From NCBI GenBank assembly GCA_019454205.1, contig CP075369.1:2806001-2870000 (forward strand): a stretch of DNA of 64,000 bases, in the 5' to 3' direction. The translations under genes and the position numbers were made by a program. This document shows, one piece after another, positions 26,867 through 35,859 of the stretch (its first letter is position 1; each line of letters begins with the position of its first letter). Under the pieces are notes generated by a model. It saw nothing but the letters and a program-made list of their open reading frames with translations, did no database searches and was not told the DNA's origin. Source of the stretch: Xanthobacteraceae bacterium (GTDB lineage Bacteria; Pseudomonadota; Alphaproteobacteria; Rhizobiales; Xanthobacteraceae).

Positions 26867-26891
26867 AAGACCCGGCGGTTAGCCGGGCCTT
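26867..26891 (-). terminator. Terminator-like hairpin after the Bax-inhibitor-1 gene
   Basis: A CCCGGC / GCCGGG stem (26871-26876, 26882-26887) with a GGTTA loop and partial A/T extension, 22 bases past the stop at 26914. The convergent DUF2794 gene may share it. Confidence 0.55.
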
Positions 26892-26913
26892 CGCATTTCG
26901 ATTCGCTGTTTGC

Positions 26914-27693
26914 TTATTCGCGGTTGCCGAGCAACTGCAGCAGGAACAGGAAGATGTTCAGGAAGTCGAGGTACAGGCGCAGCGCACCCATGATCGACTT
27001 GCGGCCTGCGACGGTGCCGTCGTCGTTCACATCGTACATGTTCTTGATGTCCTGCGTGTCGTAGGCGGTGAAGCCCGCGAACACGAGGAGGCCGACGATC
27101 GAAACGATCCACTGCAGCATCGACGAGCCGAGGAAGATGTTCACGATCGAGGCGATGATCACGCCGATCAGGCCCATGACGAGGAACGTCGCCATGCCCG
27201 ACAGGTCACGCTTCGTGGTGTAGCCGTAGAGGCTGAGCGCACCGAACGAGGCGGCCGTGATGAAGAACACGCGCGCCACCGAAGTGTGCGTGTAGACCAT
27301 CAGGATGGTGGCGAGCGAAACGCCGACCAGCGCTGCGTAGATCCAGTAGGTGAGCTGCGCCGCGCCGACGCTCATCTTGTCGACGCGGAAGCTCAGGAAA
27401 AACACCAGCGCGAGCGGCGCGAAGATGATGACGTATTTCAGCGGGCTCAGGAAAAGCGTCTGGCCGAACGGCGTCAGATACATGCCGGCGCGAAGCAGCA
27501 CGGCGCCGGGCACCGAAACGCTCGAAACCGACAGCATGTAAATGCCGAGCGCGAACAGGCCGGTGATGGCAAGTCCGATCGTCATGTAGTTGTAGACGCC
27601 GAGCATGTAGGAGCGGAGACCCTGATCGATCTCGGCGCCAGTGCGTACGGCTCCGCCATAGCGAGCGGCGGGATTGTTGTTCAGGTCGGACAT
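26914..27693 (-). CDS. Bax inhibitor-1 / YccA family membrane protein
   Basis: The 259-residue integral membrane protein has seven predicted helices. The start MSDLNNNPAARYGGAVRTGA at 27693 is the common N-terminus of this family in rhizobia. Motifs include QGLRSYMLGVYNYMTIGLAI, the middle GYTTKRDLSGMATFLVMGLI and the C-terminal YDTQDIKNMY, with the acidic residues that gate calcium leak in BsYetJ-type relatives. Role in this organism is unproven. A candidate promoter lies upstream at 27782-27810. Confidence 0.92.
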   Translation of the reverse strand: MSDLNNNPAARYGGAVRTGAEIDQGLRSYMLGVYNYMTIGLAITGLFALGIYMLSVSSVSVPGAVLLRAGMYLTPFGQTLFLSPLKYVIIFAPLALVFFLSFRVDKMSVGAAQLTYWIYAALVGVSLATILMVYTHTSVARVFFITAASFGALSLYGYTTKRDLSGMATFLVMGLIGVIIASIVNIFLGSSMLQWIVSIVGLLVFAGFTAYDTQDIKNMYDVNDDGTVAGRKSIMGALRLYLDFLNIFLFLLQLLGNRE

Positions 27694-27781
27694 CGTGGTC
27701 CCTTTCTCCCTTGTTGCAGGGCGGATAAGGCGCCGGAAACGGGTGCCTGCCCTGAAATCGGTGATGAATATGGTGCGCGGT

Positions 27782-27810
27782 AAATTCCGCTGCAAGTGAA
27801 TTTACGTCAA
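27782..27810 (-). promoter_or_regulatory. Candidate sigma-70 promoter for the Bax-inhibitor-1 gene
   Basis: On the minus strand TTGACG (27810-27805) and GAATTT (27787-27782) lie 17 bases apart, about 90 bases before the ATG at 27693. The -35 is good and the -10 weak. Confidence 0.4.
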
Positions 27811-27851
27811 GGTTATGTGACCCTTGTAAGAGGCTGAAACTGCTTAAAGTT

Positions 27852-30425
27852 CTACAGATTGCGCAAAACCGGCGCGGGCTTCTGCCCAAGCGCCCGCCAG
27901 GTGCCGATCAGGCCCAGTCCGATCGTTAGAAGTACCGCCGTACTTGCCGCAATGGCCGCGGCGCGCGGGTCGAACCGGAAGCTGAAATTCATCACGTTCT
28001 CGACCACGAAGGCGGCGGCGATGGCCCCCGCCGCCGTCGCGAACAGCGCCGTGGACAGTCCGAGGATTGCGTATTCGATGGCGTAAGCCAGCACGAGCCG
28101 CGCCCGCGTCGCGCCGAGCGTCTTCAGGATCACCGCATCGTAAACCCGGCTGTGATGACCGGCCGCCAACGCCCCCGCCAGCACGAGGATGCTCGCGATC
28201 AGCGTGATCGCGCTCGCGCCGCGCACCGCGACCGCGATGTCGGAGACGACCGTATTGATCGCCTGCAAGGCTTCCTTCACGCGGACGGTGGTGACTGCGG
28301 GAAACTCGTTCGCGACCGCGCGCTGCAAATCCAGCTCAAGGCGCTGGTCGCCGCCGTTAGGGTAAGTCAGCGTCGCGAGGATCGTGTGAGGCGCGCCGCG
28401 AAACGTATTCGGCGAGAACAGCATCACGAAATTGATGCCGAGGCTTTCCCACTCCACCATACGCAGGTTTGCGATGGTCGCTTCGATGGTGCGGCCGAGC
28501 ACGTTCACCGAAACCTTGTCGCCGACTTTCAGGCCGAGGCCGTCGGCCGCACGCTTCTCGAACGAAACCAGCGGCGGGCCGCTGTAATCCTTTGACCACC
28601 ACGCACCGGAGACCAGGACCGAGCCTGCGGGGAGCGTTTCGGTGAACGTAATGCCGCGGTCGGATTGCAGCACCCACGCCTGCTCCGCCTCGACCTTCAC
28701 CTGATCGGCGGGCACGCCTTTCACGCTCAGGATTCTTCCGCGCAGCATCGGCACTTCGGTCAGTTCGCCGCCGCTGCCGTTCTGCTTGATGAAAGCATTG
28801 AAACGTTCGACGTCGTTCGAGGGCACGTCGACGAAGAAGAAGCTCGGCGCGCTTTTCGGAAGCGCCTGCGTCAGCTGACGGCGCAGGTTGGTGTCGATCA
28901 GCGTGAGTGTAACAAGCAGCGCGAGGCCCAAGCCGAGCGACAGCACGACCGAAGGCGTGAGTGCGCCGGGGCGATGAATGTTCGCGAGCGCGAGGCGCAA
29001 GGCAGTCGAGCGCGGCCGCGGTAGTCTCGCGGCAATCCGCATCAGGCCCCATGCCAGCAAGCGCAGCACCAGAAAGATCGCCGCTGCCGCGACGATGTAA
29101 ATCAGCGCAATACGACGGCTTTCCGCGGTGAGGAGTGCGAGCGCTGCGAGCGCGGCAACCGCGAGCACGACGAACGCGATATAGCGCGTGCGCGGCAGGC
29201 GGCTCGTCTGCTCCACATTGTCGCGAAACAGCGCCGAGACCGGCACGTCATGCGCGCGCCCAAGCGGCCACAGCGCGAACGCCAGCGCCACCAGAATACC
29301 GAATGCCGTCGCCAGCAACATCACGTCGGGATGAAAGCCGGGCGCGAGCGGCAGCGGAATCAACCGCCCGAAGAAAGAGGCGATGGCGAACGGCAACAGC
29401 GTTCCGAAGATGAGTCCGATGACAATTCCGATTCCGGCGATGATCCCGATTTCCGCGAGATAAATGGAAAACACGGTGCCGCCGGAAGCGCCGACCGCTT
29501 TCAGCGTCGCGATATCCGCGCGTTTGCGGTCGAGATAATGCATCACCGCGTTCGCTACGCCGACGCCGCCGATCAGCAGCGCGGTGAGGCCGACCAGCGT
29601 CAGGAACTCCGCAAGCCTGCGCACATTGCGCTCAAGCTGCGGCGAGACGCTGGAGCGCGTGCGGACTTCCCAGCCCGCATTCGGAAACAGGTCGCGCGCC
29701 TGCTCCTGCATAAACTGAATCGCCGGATAGCCGGGATCGTTGAGCCGCACCCGGTAGCTCCAGCGCACCAGACTGCCGGGCTGGATCAGCCCGGTAGCCT
29801 GCAAGCCTTCCTGCGAAATTATCAGGCGCGGACCGAAACCGATACCGGCCGCGACACGATCCGGCTCCTGCACGATGGCCGCGGTTACGAGAAACGTGGC
29901 CTCGCCGATCTTGATTTCCGTTCCGGGCAGAATGCCGAGACGGATGAGCAATGCCTGCTCCGCGACCGCGCCGTAGCGCTCGCCGACCTTCTGCAAGGCG
30001 CGGCCCAGCGGCACGTTCGGATCGAGTTCGACCTTGCCGTTGAGCGGATAGGCGTCATCGACCGCCTTCAGTTCGACCAGCGTCGCGGCGCCGTTGGTCA
30101 CGCGCGCCATCGCACGCAGGCTCGCGATTTCAGAAACCGCACCCTTGCCCTTCAGGAACGTCATCTCGGCCGGATCGGCCTGCCGGTGGATCAGCGAGAA
30201 CGAAATATCGCCGCCTAGAATTCTTTCGCCCTCGCGCAACATGCCGTCGGACAGCGCGCGCGCGAACGAACCGACGCCCGCGATTGCGGTCACGCCGATC
30301 GCGAGACAGGCAAGGAAAACGCCGAAGCCGCGCACGCCGCCACGCAGTTCTCGCAACGCAAGTTTGAGCGCGATGGCATACCGCGAAAAGAAAGAAGCCT
30401 GCGGCGCGCCTGCGGCAAGGCTCAT
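27852..30425 (-). CDS. ABC transporter permease, FtsX/YbbP-like
   Basis: The 857-residue protein has two FtsX-type permease units: an N-terminal helix followed by a large periplasmic domain (about residues 50-260), three helices (FLTLVGLTALLIGGVGVANA onward), further helices near 420-500, a second periplasmic domain (about 530-730) and three final helices. This matches E. coli YbbP. It overlaps the ATPase gene at its start by four bases. By analogy with YbbAP-TesA it may extrude hydrophobic compounds or lipids; this is inference. Confidence 0.9.
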   Translation of the reverse strand: MSLAAGAPQASFFSRYAIALKLALRELRGGVRGFGVFLACLAIGVTAIAGVGSFARALSDGMLREGERILGGDISFSLIHRQADPAEMTFLKGKGAVSEIASLRAMARVTNGAATLVELKAVDDAYPLNGKVELDPNVPLGRALQKVGERYGAVAEQALLIRLGILPGTEIKIGEATFLVTAAIVQEPDRVAAGIGFGPRLIISQEGLQATGLIQPGSLVRWSYRVRLNDPGYPAIQFMQEQARDLFPNAGWEVRTRSSVSPQLERNVRRLAEFLTLVGLTALLIGGVGVANAVMHYLDRKRADIATLKAVGASGGTVFSIYLAEIGIIAGIGIVIGLIFGTLLPFAIASFFGRLIPLPLAPGFHPDVMLLATAFGILVALAFALWPLGRAHDVPVSALFRDNVEQTSRLPRTRYIAFVVLAVAALAALALLTAESRRIALIYIVAAAAIFLVLRLLAWGLMRIAARLPRPRSTALRLALANIHRPGALTPSVVLSLGLGLALLVTLTLIDTNLRRQLTQALPKSAPSFFFVDVPSNDVERFNAFIKQNGSGGELTEVPMLRGRILSVKGVPADQVKVEAEQAWVLQSDRGITFTETLPAGSVLVSGAWWSKDYSGPPLVSFEKRAADGLGLKVGDKVSVNVLGRTIEATIANLRMVEWESLGINFVMLFSPNTFRGAPHTILATLTYPNGGDQRLELDLQRAVANEFPAVTTVRVKEALQAINTVVSDIAVAVRGASAITLIASILVLAGALAAGHHSRVYDAVILKTLGATRARLVLAYAIEYAILGLSTALFATAAGAIAAAFVVENVMNFSFRFDPRAAAIAASTAVLLTIGLGLIGTWRALGQKPAPVLRNL

Positions 30426-31141
30426 GCGCGCACAGCCTTCGGCGATTCGGAAGTCGCCTCGCCCGAACGCATCCGGATCACGCGGTCGCAACGGTCTCCG
30501 AGCACCGGATCGTGGGTGACGATCACCAGCGTCGCGTTCTTTTCAGCGCGCTTCGCGAACAGGAGATCCATGATTTCCCGCCCGGTGGTCTCGTCGAGAT
30601 TGCCGGTCGGCTCGTCCGCGAAAATGATCGCAGGCTCCGGCGCAAGCGCGCGGGCCAGCGCCACGCGCTGCTGCTCGCCGCCCGACAATTGCGCGGGGTA
30701 ATGATCGAGCCGTGCGCCGAGACCCACGCCCGCAAGCTCCGCCTTCGCGCGCTCCAGCGCATCCGCGCGGCCCGCGAGTTCGAGCGGCACCGCGACGTTC
30801 TCGACCGCGGTCATCGTGGGAATCAGGTGGAACGACTGGAACACGATGCCCGCGATAGCGCCGCGGAAGCGCGCCAGTTCGTCTTCGCTCATCGCCGTCA
30901 GTTCGCTACCCGCGACCTGCACCGAACCTTCGTCGGCACGCTCCAGGCCCGCCATCACCATCAGCAGCGTGGATTTACCGGAGCCGGAAGGGCCGAGCAG
31001 GCCCACCGCTTCGCCCTGCCCGATTTGGAGCGTCACTTTCTTGAGGATATGAACGCGCGCCGCTCCGCTTCCCAGCTTCAAATCGACATTATTCAGGCGG
31101 ATAGCGGGTGAGCTCGAATTCAGCGGCGTGGAGATATTCAT
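30422..31141 (-). CDS. ABC transporter ATP-binding protein, YbbA/LolD-like
   Basis: The start MNISTPLNSSSPAIRLNNVD at 31141 gives 239 residues. Motifs: Walker A LLGPSGSGKSTLLMVM, Q-loop GIVFQSFHLIPTMTAVENV, signature QLSGGEQQRVALARAL, Walker B IIFADEPTGNLD and the switch His in IVTHD, so the ATPase is complete. It partners the downstream permease (four-base overlap). The esterase gene at 31221 is divergent, the same layout as E. coli ybbA-tesA. Confidence 0.93.
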   Translation of the reverse strand: MNISTPLNSSSPAIRLNNVDLKLGSGAARVHILKKVTLQIGQGEAVGLLGPSGSGKSTLLMVMAGLERADEGSVQVAGSELTAMSEDELARFRGAIAGIVFQSFHLIPTMTAVENVAVPLELAGRADALERAKAELAGVGLGARLDHYPAQLSGGEQQRVALARALAPEPAIIFADEPTGNLDETTGREIMDLLFAKRAEKNATLVIVTHDPVLGDRCDRVIRMRSGEATSESPKAVRA

Positions 31142-31220
31142 GCGGGCGTGGTTGCTCCGGCGGGATTCGCGCTTCAATCGTTCTGCCATAGATGGGATTG
31201 CCCGGCGAACACGCCATTCC

Positions 31221-31862
31221 ATGCGCGCGCTTGCCGCAAGCCTGCTTCTGGCACTTGCCGCCATGATTGGCGGATCGACACTCTCCTTCGCCCAGACCAT
31301 CAAAATCGTTGCATTGGGCGACAGTTTGACGGCCGGATTCGGCCTGACCGGACAGGAAGCACTGCCTGCTCAACTGGAAGCCGCACTCAAGCGCCGCGGC
31401 CATGATGTCGAAATCGCCAATGCCGGTGTTTCCGGCGACACCGCGAGCGGCGGCCTCGCCCGCGTCGACTGGTCGGTGCCGGACGGAACCGACGCGGTGA
31501 TTCTCGCGCTCGGCGCCAACGACATGCTGCGCGGCGTCGACCCGGCGGTGACAAAAAAGGCACTCGGCGACGCCATCCGGCGGCTCCGCGCCCGCAATAT
31601 CGACGTGATGATCGCGGGAATGCGCGCTGCGCCTAATCTTGGCGCGGATTATGCAAAGAAGTTCGACGCCATGTACGAGGAACTCGCCAGGGAATATGGC
31701 GTGCTGCTCTATCCGTTCCTGCTCGACGGCGTCGCCGCGCAGCGCGAATTGATCATGGCGGACGGCCTGCATCCGACAGCGAAGGGTGTATCCGTCATGG
31801 TTGAGCGTATACTGCCTTCGAGCGAATCGCTGATCGAGCGAGTCAAAAAACGCCGCGGGTAA
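31221..31862 (+). CDS. tesA: Periplasmic arylesterase / lysophospholipase-like, GDSL family
   Basis: The start at 31221 places a signal peptide first (MRALAASLLLALAAMIGGST); an upstream ATG at 31143 would give a long basic N-terminus and overlap the divergent gene. SGNH blocks are present: IVALGDSLTAGFGL with the catalytic Ser, the GVSGDTASGG Gly, LGANDML with Asn, and DGLHPTAKG with the Asp-His pair. The 213 residues match TesA. The gene is divergent from YbbA/YbbP-like genes, as in E. coli, so the three may act on the same envelope lipids or esters. Confidence 0.9.
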   Translation: MRALAASLLLALAAMIGGSTLSFAQTIKIVALGDSLTAGFGLTGQEALPAQLEAALKRRGHDVEIANAGVSGDTASGGLARVDWSVPDGTDAVILALGANDMLRGVDPAVTKKALGDAIRRLRARNIDVMIAGMRAAPNLGADYAKKFDAMYEELAREYGVLLYPFLLDGVAAQRELIMADGLHPTAKGVSVMVERILPSSESLIERVKKRRG

Positions 31863-31867
31863 CCCTC

Positions 31868-32440
31868 ATGCCGCGACTTTTTACTGCGATCGAAGTGCCG
31901 AAGGATGTCGGCATGATTCTCTCCGCGCTTCGCGGCGGAATCCACGGCGCACGCTGGGTCGATCCGCAAAACTACCACCTCACGCTCCGCTTCATCGGCG
32001 ACATCGACGACCGCACTGCCAACGACATCGCGGACATGCTTGACGGCGTGCAGCGCGCGCCGTTCGAGGTCACGCTGACCGGCCTCGATCATTTCGGCGG
32101 GAAGAAACCGCGCGCGATCTTCGCCGCCGCCACGCCCACGCCTTCGCTCGCCGAATTGCAATACGAGCACGAGCGCATCATGCAGCGGCTCGGCCTTCCC
32201 CCGGAGCCGCGCAAGTTCACGCCACATGTCACGCTGGCAAGATTGCGCGACGCTTCCGGCATGGATGTCGCCGACTATCTCTCCAGCCGCCGCGCGTTCC
32301 GCGCGATCCGCTTTCCCGTGAACCGCTTCGTGCTCTATTCGTCGCGGGCCTCCACCGGCGGCGGGCCGTATATCGTGGAAGCCGACTATCCGCTTCGCGG
32401 CCGGCAGGGACTTGAACTCCGCCACGCCAGCGCCATGTAA
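31868..32440 (+). CDS. thpR: RNA 2',3'-cyclic phosphodiesterase
   Basis: The 190-residue protein of the 2H phosphoesterase superfamily has both HxTx motifs, YHLTLRFIGD near residue 37 and FTPHVTLARLRD near residue 118. It starts MPRLFTAIEVPKDVGMILS. ThpR opens 2',3'-cyclic phosphates on RNA ends to 2'-phosphates. The start is five bases after the esterase gene, so they probably share a transcript. Confidence 0.93.
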   Translation: MPRLFTAIEVPKDVGMILSALRGGIHGARWVDPQNYHLTLRFIGDIDDRTANDIADMLDGVQRAPFEVTLTGLDHFGGKKPRAIFAAATPTPSLAELQYEHERIMQRLGLPPEPRKFTPHVTLARLRDASGMDVADYLSSRRAFRAIRFPVNRFVLYSSRASTGGGPYIVEADYPLRGRQGLELRHASAM

Positions 32441-32481
32441 TTTCCCGAACGGGCGTTCGCGCGCCCGCGAGGGAGCATGAG

Positions 32482-32859
32482 ATGGCCGCTTTTCAGGCAA
32501 GCAACTTCTTCTGGAAGTTCCGCACCCGCAAGGGCGACGCCGAGCGCGTACGCGAAGGCTTCTGGCCGAAGATCAGGGCAGCCGCCGCGAAAATCCCGTT
32601 CGCGGAAGAAGCGCTCGCCGCCTATTACTGCACGCTGGACCGCAACACGCCGCTGCGTGTGCGCGGCATGCTGCTCGCCGCGCTCGCCTATTTCGTGATG
32701 CCGCTCGACATGGTGCCGGACCTCATGCCCGCGCTCGGCTTCACCGACGATGCGGCGGTGCTGATGGCGACGCTCCAGCTCATTTCCTCGCACATCAAGC
32801 CGGAGCATCGCGACGCCGCGAAGGCGGCGCTGAATGATCTGGAAGTCGCGAAGAAGTAG
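32482..32859 (+). CDS. YkvA/DUF1232 family protein
   Basis: The 125-residue protein carries the DUF1232 core, RVRGMLLAALAYFVMPLDMV followed by PDLMPALGFTDDAAVL (about residues 60-95), preceded by a basic N-terminus. The core holds one hydrophobic, possibly membrane-spanning segment. The family is widespread with no proven function. It is 41 bases after thpR in the same direction and is closed by a hairpin. Confidence 0.85.
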   Translation: MAAFQASNFFWKFRTRKGDAERVREGFWPKIRAAAAKIPFAEEALAAYYCTLDRNTPLRVRGMLLAALAYFVMPLDMVPDLMPALGFTDDAAVLMATLQLISSHIKPEHRDAAKAALNDLEVAKK

Positions 32860-32865
32860 CGGCAA

Positions 32866-32889
32866 CCGTCCCCGCGAAGGCGGGGACGG
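32866..32889. terminator. GC-rich hairpin, probable terminator between convergent genes
   Basis: A 10-bp perfect stem (32866-32875 with 32880-32889) with a GAAG loop lies between the stop at 32859 and the convergent stop at 32897. There is no T-run, so Rho-independent action is uncertain. Confidence 0.5.
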
Positions 32890-32896
32890 CGAAGAC

Positions 32897-33871
32897 TCAA
32901 GGCACCAGAACGATCTTGCCCTTCACCTTGCGCTGCGCGATGGCGCGGAACGCTTCGACCGCGTCGTCGAGCTTATATTTTGCATCAAGATGCGCGGAGA
33001 GCTTGCCCTCGCTGGTCCATTTCGCGATGTCGGAAATGTGCTGGCGGTTCGCTTCCGGGTTGCGTTGCGCGAACGCGCCCCAGAACACGCCGACGATATC
33101 GCAGCCCTTCAGCAGCGCGAGGTTGAGCGGAATTTTCGGAATCTCGCCCGCCGCAAAGCCGATCACCAGGAAGCGCCCTTCCCACGCAATCGAGCGCAAA
33201 GCCGCCTCCGCGAAATCGCCGCCCACGGGATCATAAATGACGTCCACGCCCTTGCCGTTGGTGAGCGTCTTCAGCCGCTCTTTCAGATCTTCCTTCGAAT
33301 AGTCGATCAGTTCGTCCGCGCCATGCTGTTTCGCGAAGGCGAGTTTCTCAGGCGACGACGCGCAAGCGATCACCTTCGCGCCGAGCACCTTGCCGAGTTC
33401 GACCGCCGCGAGGCCGACGCCGCCGCTTGCGCCGAGCACCGCGAGCGTCTCGCCGGGTTTCAGCTTCGCGCGGTCTTTCAGCGCGTGAATGGTGGTGCCG
33501 TAGGTAACGATCAGGCCCGCGCCCTTTTCGAGTTCCAGTCCATCCGGAACGGAAATGAGCGCACGCGCCGGCACCGCGATCTTCTCGCGTGCCGCGCCGG
33601 TCGGGATGTTGCCGATCACGCGGTCGCCCGGCTTGAAGCCGGTGACGCCCTCGCCGACCGATTCCACCGTGCCGGAGAATTCCGACGCCGGCGAAAACGG
33701 CATGTCGGGCTTGTACTGGTACTTGCCCTGAATAATGAGCGTGTCGAAGAAATTGAGCGCCGCCGCCGCGATCTTCACCACGACCTCGCCCTTGCCTGCG
33801 ACCGGCTCCGGAATGTCGCGGATTTCGAGGGCTTCCGGCCCTCCGTAGCGAACGCAAAGAACGGCTTTCAT
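32897..33871 (-). CDS. NADPH:quinone oxidoreductase (zeta-crystallin type MDR)
   Basis: The start MKAVLCVRYGGPEALEIRDI at 33871 gives 324 residues. The zinc-free medium-chain dehydrogenase layout is clear: a GroES-like N-domain (SPASEFSGTVESVGEGV, GFKPGDRVIGN), the NADPH-binding LAVLGASGGVGLAAVELGK near residue 143, ACASSPEKLAF, and the C-terminal RKVKGKIVLVP. It probably reduces quinones or enones with NADPH. No operon partners are adjacent. Confidence 0.9.
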   Translation of the reverse strand: MKAVLCVRYGGPEALEIRDIPEPVAGKGEVVVKIAAAALNFFDTLIIQGKYQYKPDMPFSPASEFSGTVESVGEGVTGFKPGDRVIGNIPTGAAREKIAVPARALISVPDGLELEKGAGLIVTYGTTIHALKDRAKLKPGETLAVLGASGGVGLAAVELGKVLGAKVIACASSPEKLAFAKQHGADELIDYSKEDLKERLKTLTNGKGVDVIYDPVGGDFAEAALRSIAWEGRFLVIGFAAGEIPKIPLNLALLKGCDIVGVFWGAFAQRNPEANRQHISDIAKWTSEGKLSAHLDAKYKLDDAVEAFRAIAQRKVKGKIVLVP

Positions 33872-34059
33872 CGGCTCACTCCCGTATGCGGCGCGTAACC
33901 GCGCCATGTTTTTGTCGGCGTCGATGCCTACATCGCTGCCAGATTGGACGGCCCGCCTTCCCTGTACCGTTTCCTTGGCAGGCGGGGCTAAAGGCGGCTA
34001 TTTCTAATTCCTGTGGCGGAGTTTGTCGCGGGGCCAAGCCCCGGACCGTAGGAAATTCG

Positions 34060-34689
34060 ATGATCGCGCGTTTGTCCGTATGCCTGCTGGCATCACTTCT
34101 CGCTGTTTTACCGGCGACCCATTCCGCTGCGCAGGATGCGCAGAAGAAAACCCAGCAGAAAGCCCCGCAGAAAAAGGCCGAGCCAAAAGCGCAGCCGAAA
34201 TCGGAAAAGAAAGCCGAGCCGAAAAAGACCGAGCAGAAAAAATCTTCCGCCGGCTCGCCCACGCTGGTCGCGCAGTTCGGCGACTGGGGCGTTTACGTCA
34301 ATAAAGCCGCGAAGACCTGCTTCGCACTCTCGCAACCGAAAGAGCGTCAGCCCGCGAACGTGAAACGCAACCCGGCCTATTTCTTCGTGACCACGAAGCC
34401 GGAAGAGAAACTCGTCAACGAAGTGAACATTCTGGTCGGCTTCGACCAGAAAGAAGGCACCGCCGTGAATGCAGCTGTGGGCGCGGGCACCAACTTCGCG
34501 ATGTTCGTGCGCAAACAAGGTCTGTGGATCAAGGATCCCGCCGACGAAGCAAAGTTACTCGACGCGATGAAGAAAGAAAAAGAACTCACGCTGCGCCTGA
34601 CGCCCGCGAGCGGCGCGGCCACGACCGACCGCTATTCGCTCTCCGGCTTCCCGCAGGCGCTCGACCGCGTCGCCAAAGAGTGCCCCTGA
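34060..34689 (+). CDS. Invasion-associated locus B (IalB)-like exported protein
   Basis: The start ATG 34060 follows TAGGA and gives 209 residues: a signal peptide (MIARLSVCLLASLLAVLPAT), a Lys/Gln/Pro/Glu-rich linker (about residues 25-65, low complexity) and an IalB-type domain beginning LVAQFGDWGVYVNKAAKTCF, where the GDW motif and a following Cys are typical; a second Cys is two residues from the end. IalB in Bartonella affects red-cell entry, but the family is widespread in harmless rhizobia. rlmN starts two bases after its stop. Confidence 0.82.
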   Translation: MIARLSVCLLASLLAVLPATHSAAQDAQKKTQQKAPQKKAEPKAQPKSEKKAEPKKTEQKKSSAGSPTLVAQFGDWGVYVNKAAKTCFALSQPKERQPANVKRNPAYFFVTTKPEEKLVNEVNILVGFDQKEGTAVNAAVGAGTNFAMFVRKQGLWIKDPADEAKLLDAMKKEKELTLRLTPASGAATTDRYSLSGFPQALDRVAKECP

Positions 34690-34691
34690 GA

Positions 34692-35855
34692 ATGTCGATG
34701 AAGCGTTCCCTCGCAGGCCTTGATCGCGAAGCGCTCTCCGAAGCGCTCGGCGAGATCGGCGTGTCCGAGCGTGAACGCAGAATGCGCGTATCGCAGCTCT
34801 GGAACTGGATTTATTTCCGCGGCGTGCGCGACTTCGAGGCGATGACCAACGTCTCGAAGGATTTGCGCGCGAAACTATCCGAACACTTCACGCTCGATCG
34901 CCCGGAAGTCGTGGTCGAGCAGGTCTCCTCCGACGGCACCCGCAAATGGCTGATCCGCCTGCCCGCCGACACGCCGGGCGAGAAGCCGCACGACATCGAG
35001 GCCGTCTACATTCCCGAAAGCGACCGCGGCACGCTCTGCATCTCGTCGCAGGTCGGCTGCACGCTGAATTGCTCGTTCTGCCACACCGGCACGCAGCGTC
35101 TTGTCCGCAATCTCCATGCGCATGAAATCGTCGCGCAAGTGATGATCGCCCGCGACCGGCTCGGTGAGTGGCCCGGCATGACGCGCGCCGAAGGCACGGC
35201 GAGCGAACAGGACGCCCCGCGCCTCGTCACCAATCTCGTCTTCATGGGCATGGGCGAGCCGCTCTATAATTACGACGGCGTGAAAACCGCGATCGCTACC
35301 ATCTCCGACGATCAGGGCATCTCCATCGGCAAGCGCCGCATCACGGTTTCCACCTCCGGCGTCGTGCCGATGATCGAGCCGCTCGGAAATGATGTCGGCG
35401 CGATGCTCGCGATCTCCCTGCACGCGACCCGCGACGATCTGCGCGACGAACTGGTGCCGCTCAACAAGAAATACCCGATCAAGGAATTGCTCGACGCCTG
35501 CCGCGCGTATCCCGGCGCCTCGAACGCGCGCCGCATCACGTTCGAATACGTGATGCTCAAGGACGTGAACGATTCGCCCGCGGAAGCGAAAGAACTGGTG
35601 CGCCTCCTGAAAGGCATCCCGGCCAAGATCAATCTCATTCCGTTCAATCCATGGCCCGGCACGAAGTATGAGTGCTCGGACTGGGAAACCATCGAGAAGT
35701 TCTCCGACATCGTGTTCAACGCGGGCTACGCCAGCCCGGTGCGCACGCCGCGCGGCCGCGACATCCTCGCCGCCTGCGGGCAACTAAAATCCGAAACGCA
35801 GAAGCTCACCGCGCGCGAACGCATGGCGCTCCGTGCAATGGCGATGACGGACTGA
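34692..35855 (+). CDS. rlmN: 23S rRNA/tRNA adenine C2-methyltransferase
   Basis: RlmN makes m2A2503 in 23S rRNA and m2A37 in some tRNAs by radical SAM chemistry. The 387-residue protein starts at ATG 34692 or 34698. Motifs: CISSQVGCTLNCSFCHTGTQ with the CxxxCxxC cluster site, VFMGMGEPLYNYD, STSGVVPMIE and the C-terminal resolving Cys in GRDILAACGQL. The N-terminal accessory domain contains QLWNWIYFRGVRDFEAMTNV. It is followed after five bases by a membrane protein gene. Confidence 0.95.
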   Translation: MSMKRSLAGLDREALSEALGEIGVSERERRMRVSQLWNWIYFRGVRDFEAMTNVSKDLRAKLSEHFTLDRPEVVVEQVSSDGTRKWLIRLPADTPGEKPHDIEAVYIPESDRGTLCISSQVGCTLNCSFCHTGTQRLVRNLHAHEIVAQVMIARDRLGEWPGMTRAEGTASEQDAPRLVTNLVFMGMGEPLYNYDGVKTAIATISDDQGISIGKRRITVSTSGVVPMIEPLGNDVGAMLAISLHATRDDLRDELVPLNKKYPIKELLDACRAYPGASNARRITFEYVMLKDVNDSPAEAKELVRLLKGIPAKINLIPFNPWPGTKYECSDWETIEKFSDIVFNAGYASPVRTPRGRDILAACGQLKSETQKLTARERMALRAMAMTD

Positions 35856-35859
35856 CGCC

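Noticed and set aside
31143..31220. Earlier start for the TesA-like esterase at 31143
   Set aside because: It would bury the signal peptide behind a basic segment and overlap the divergent ATPase start region.
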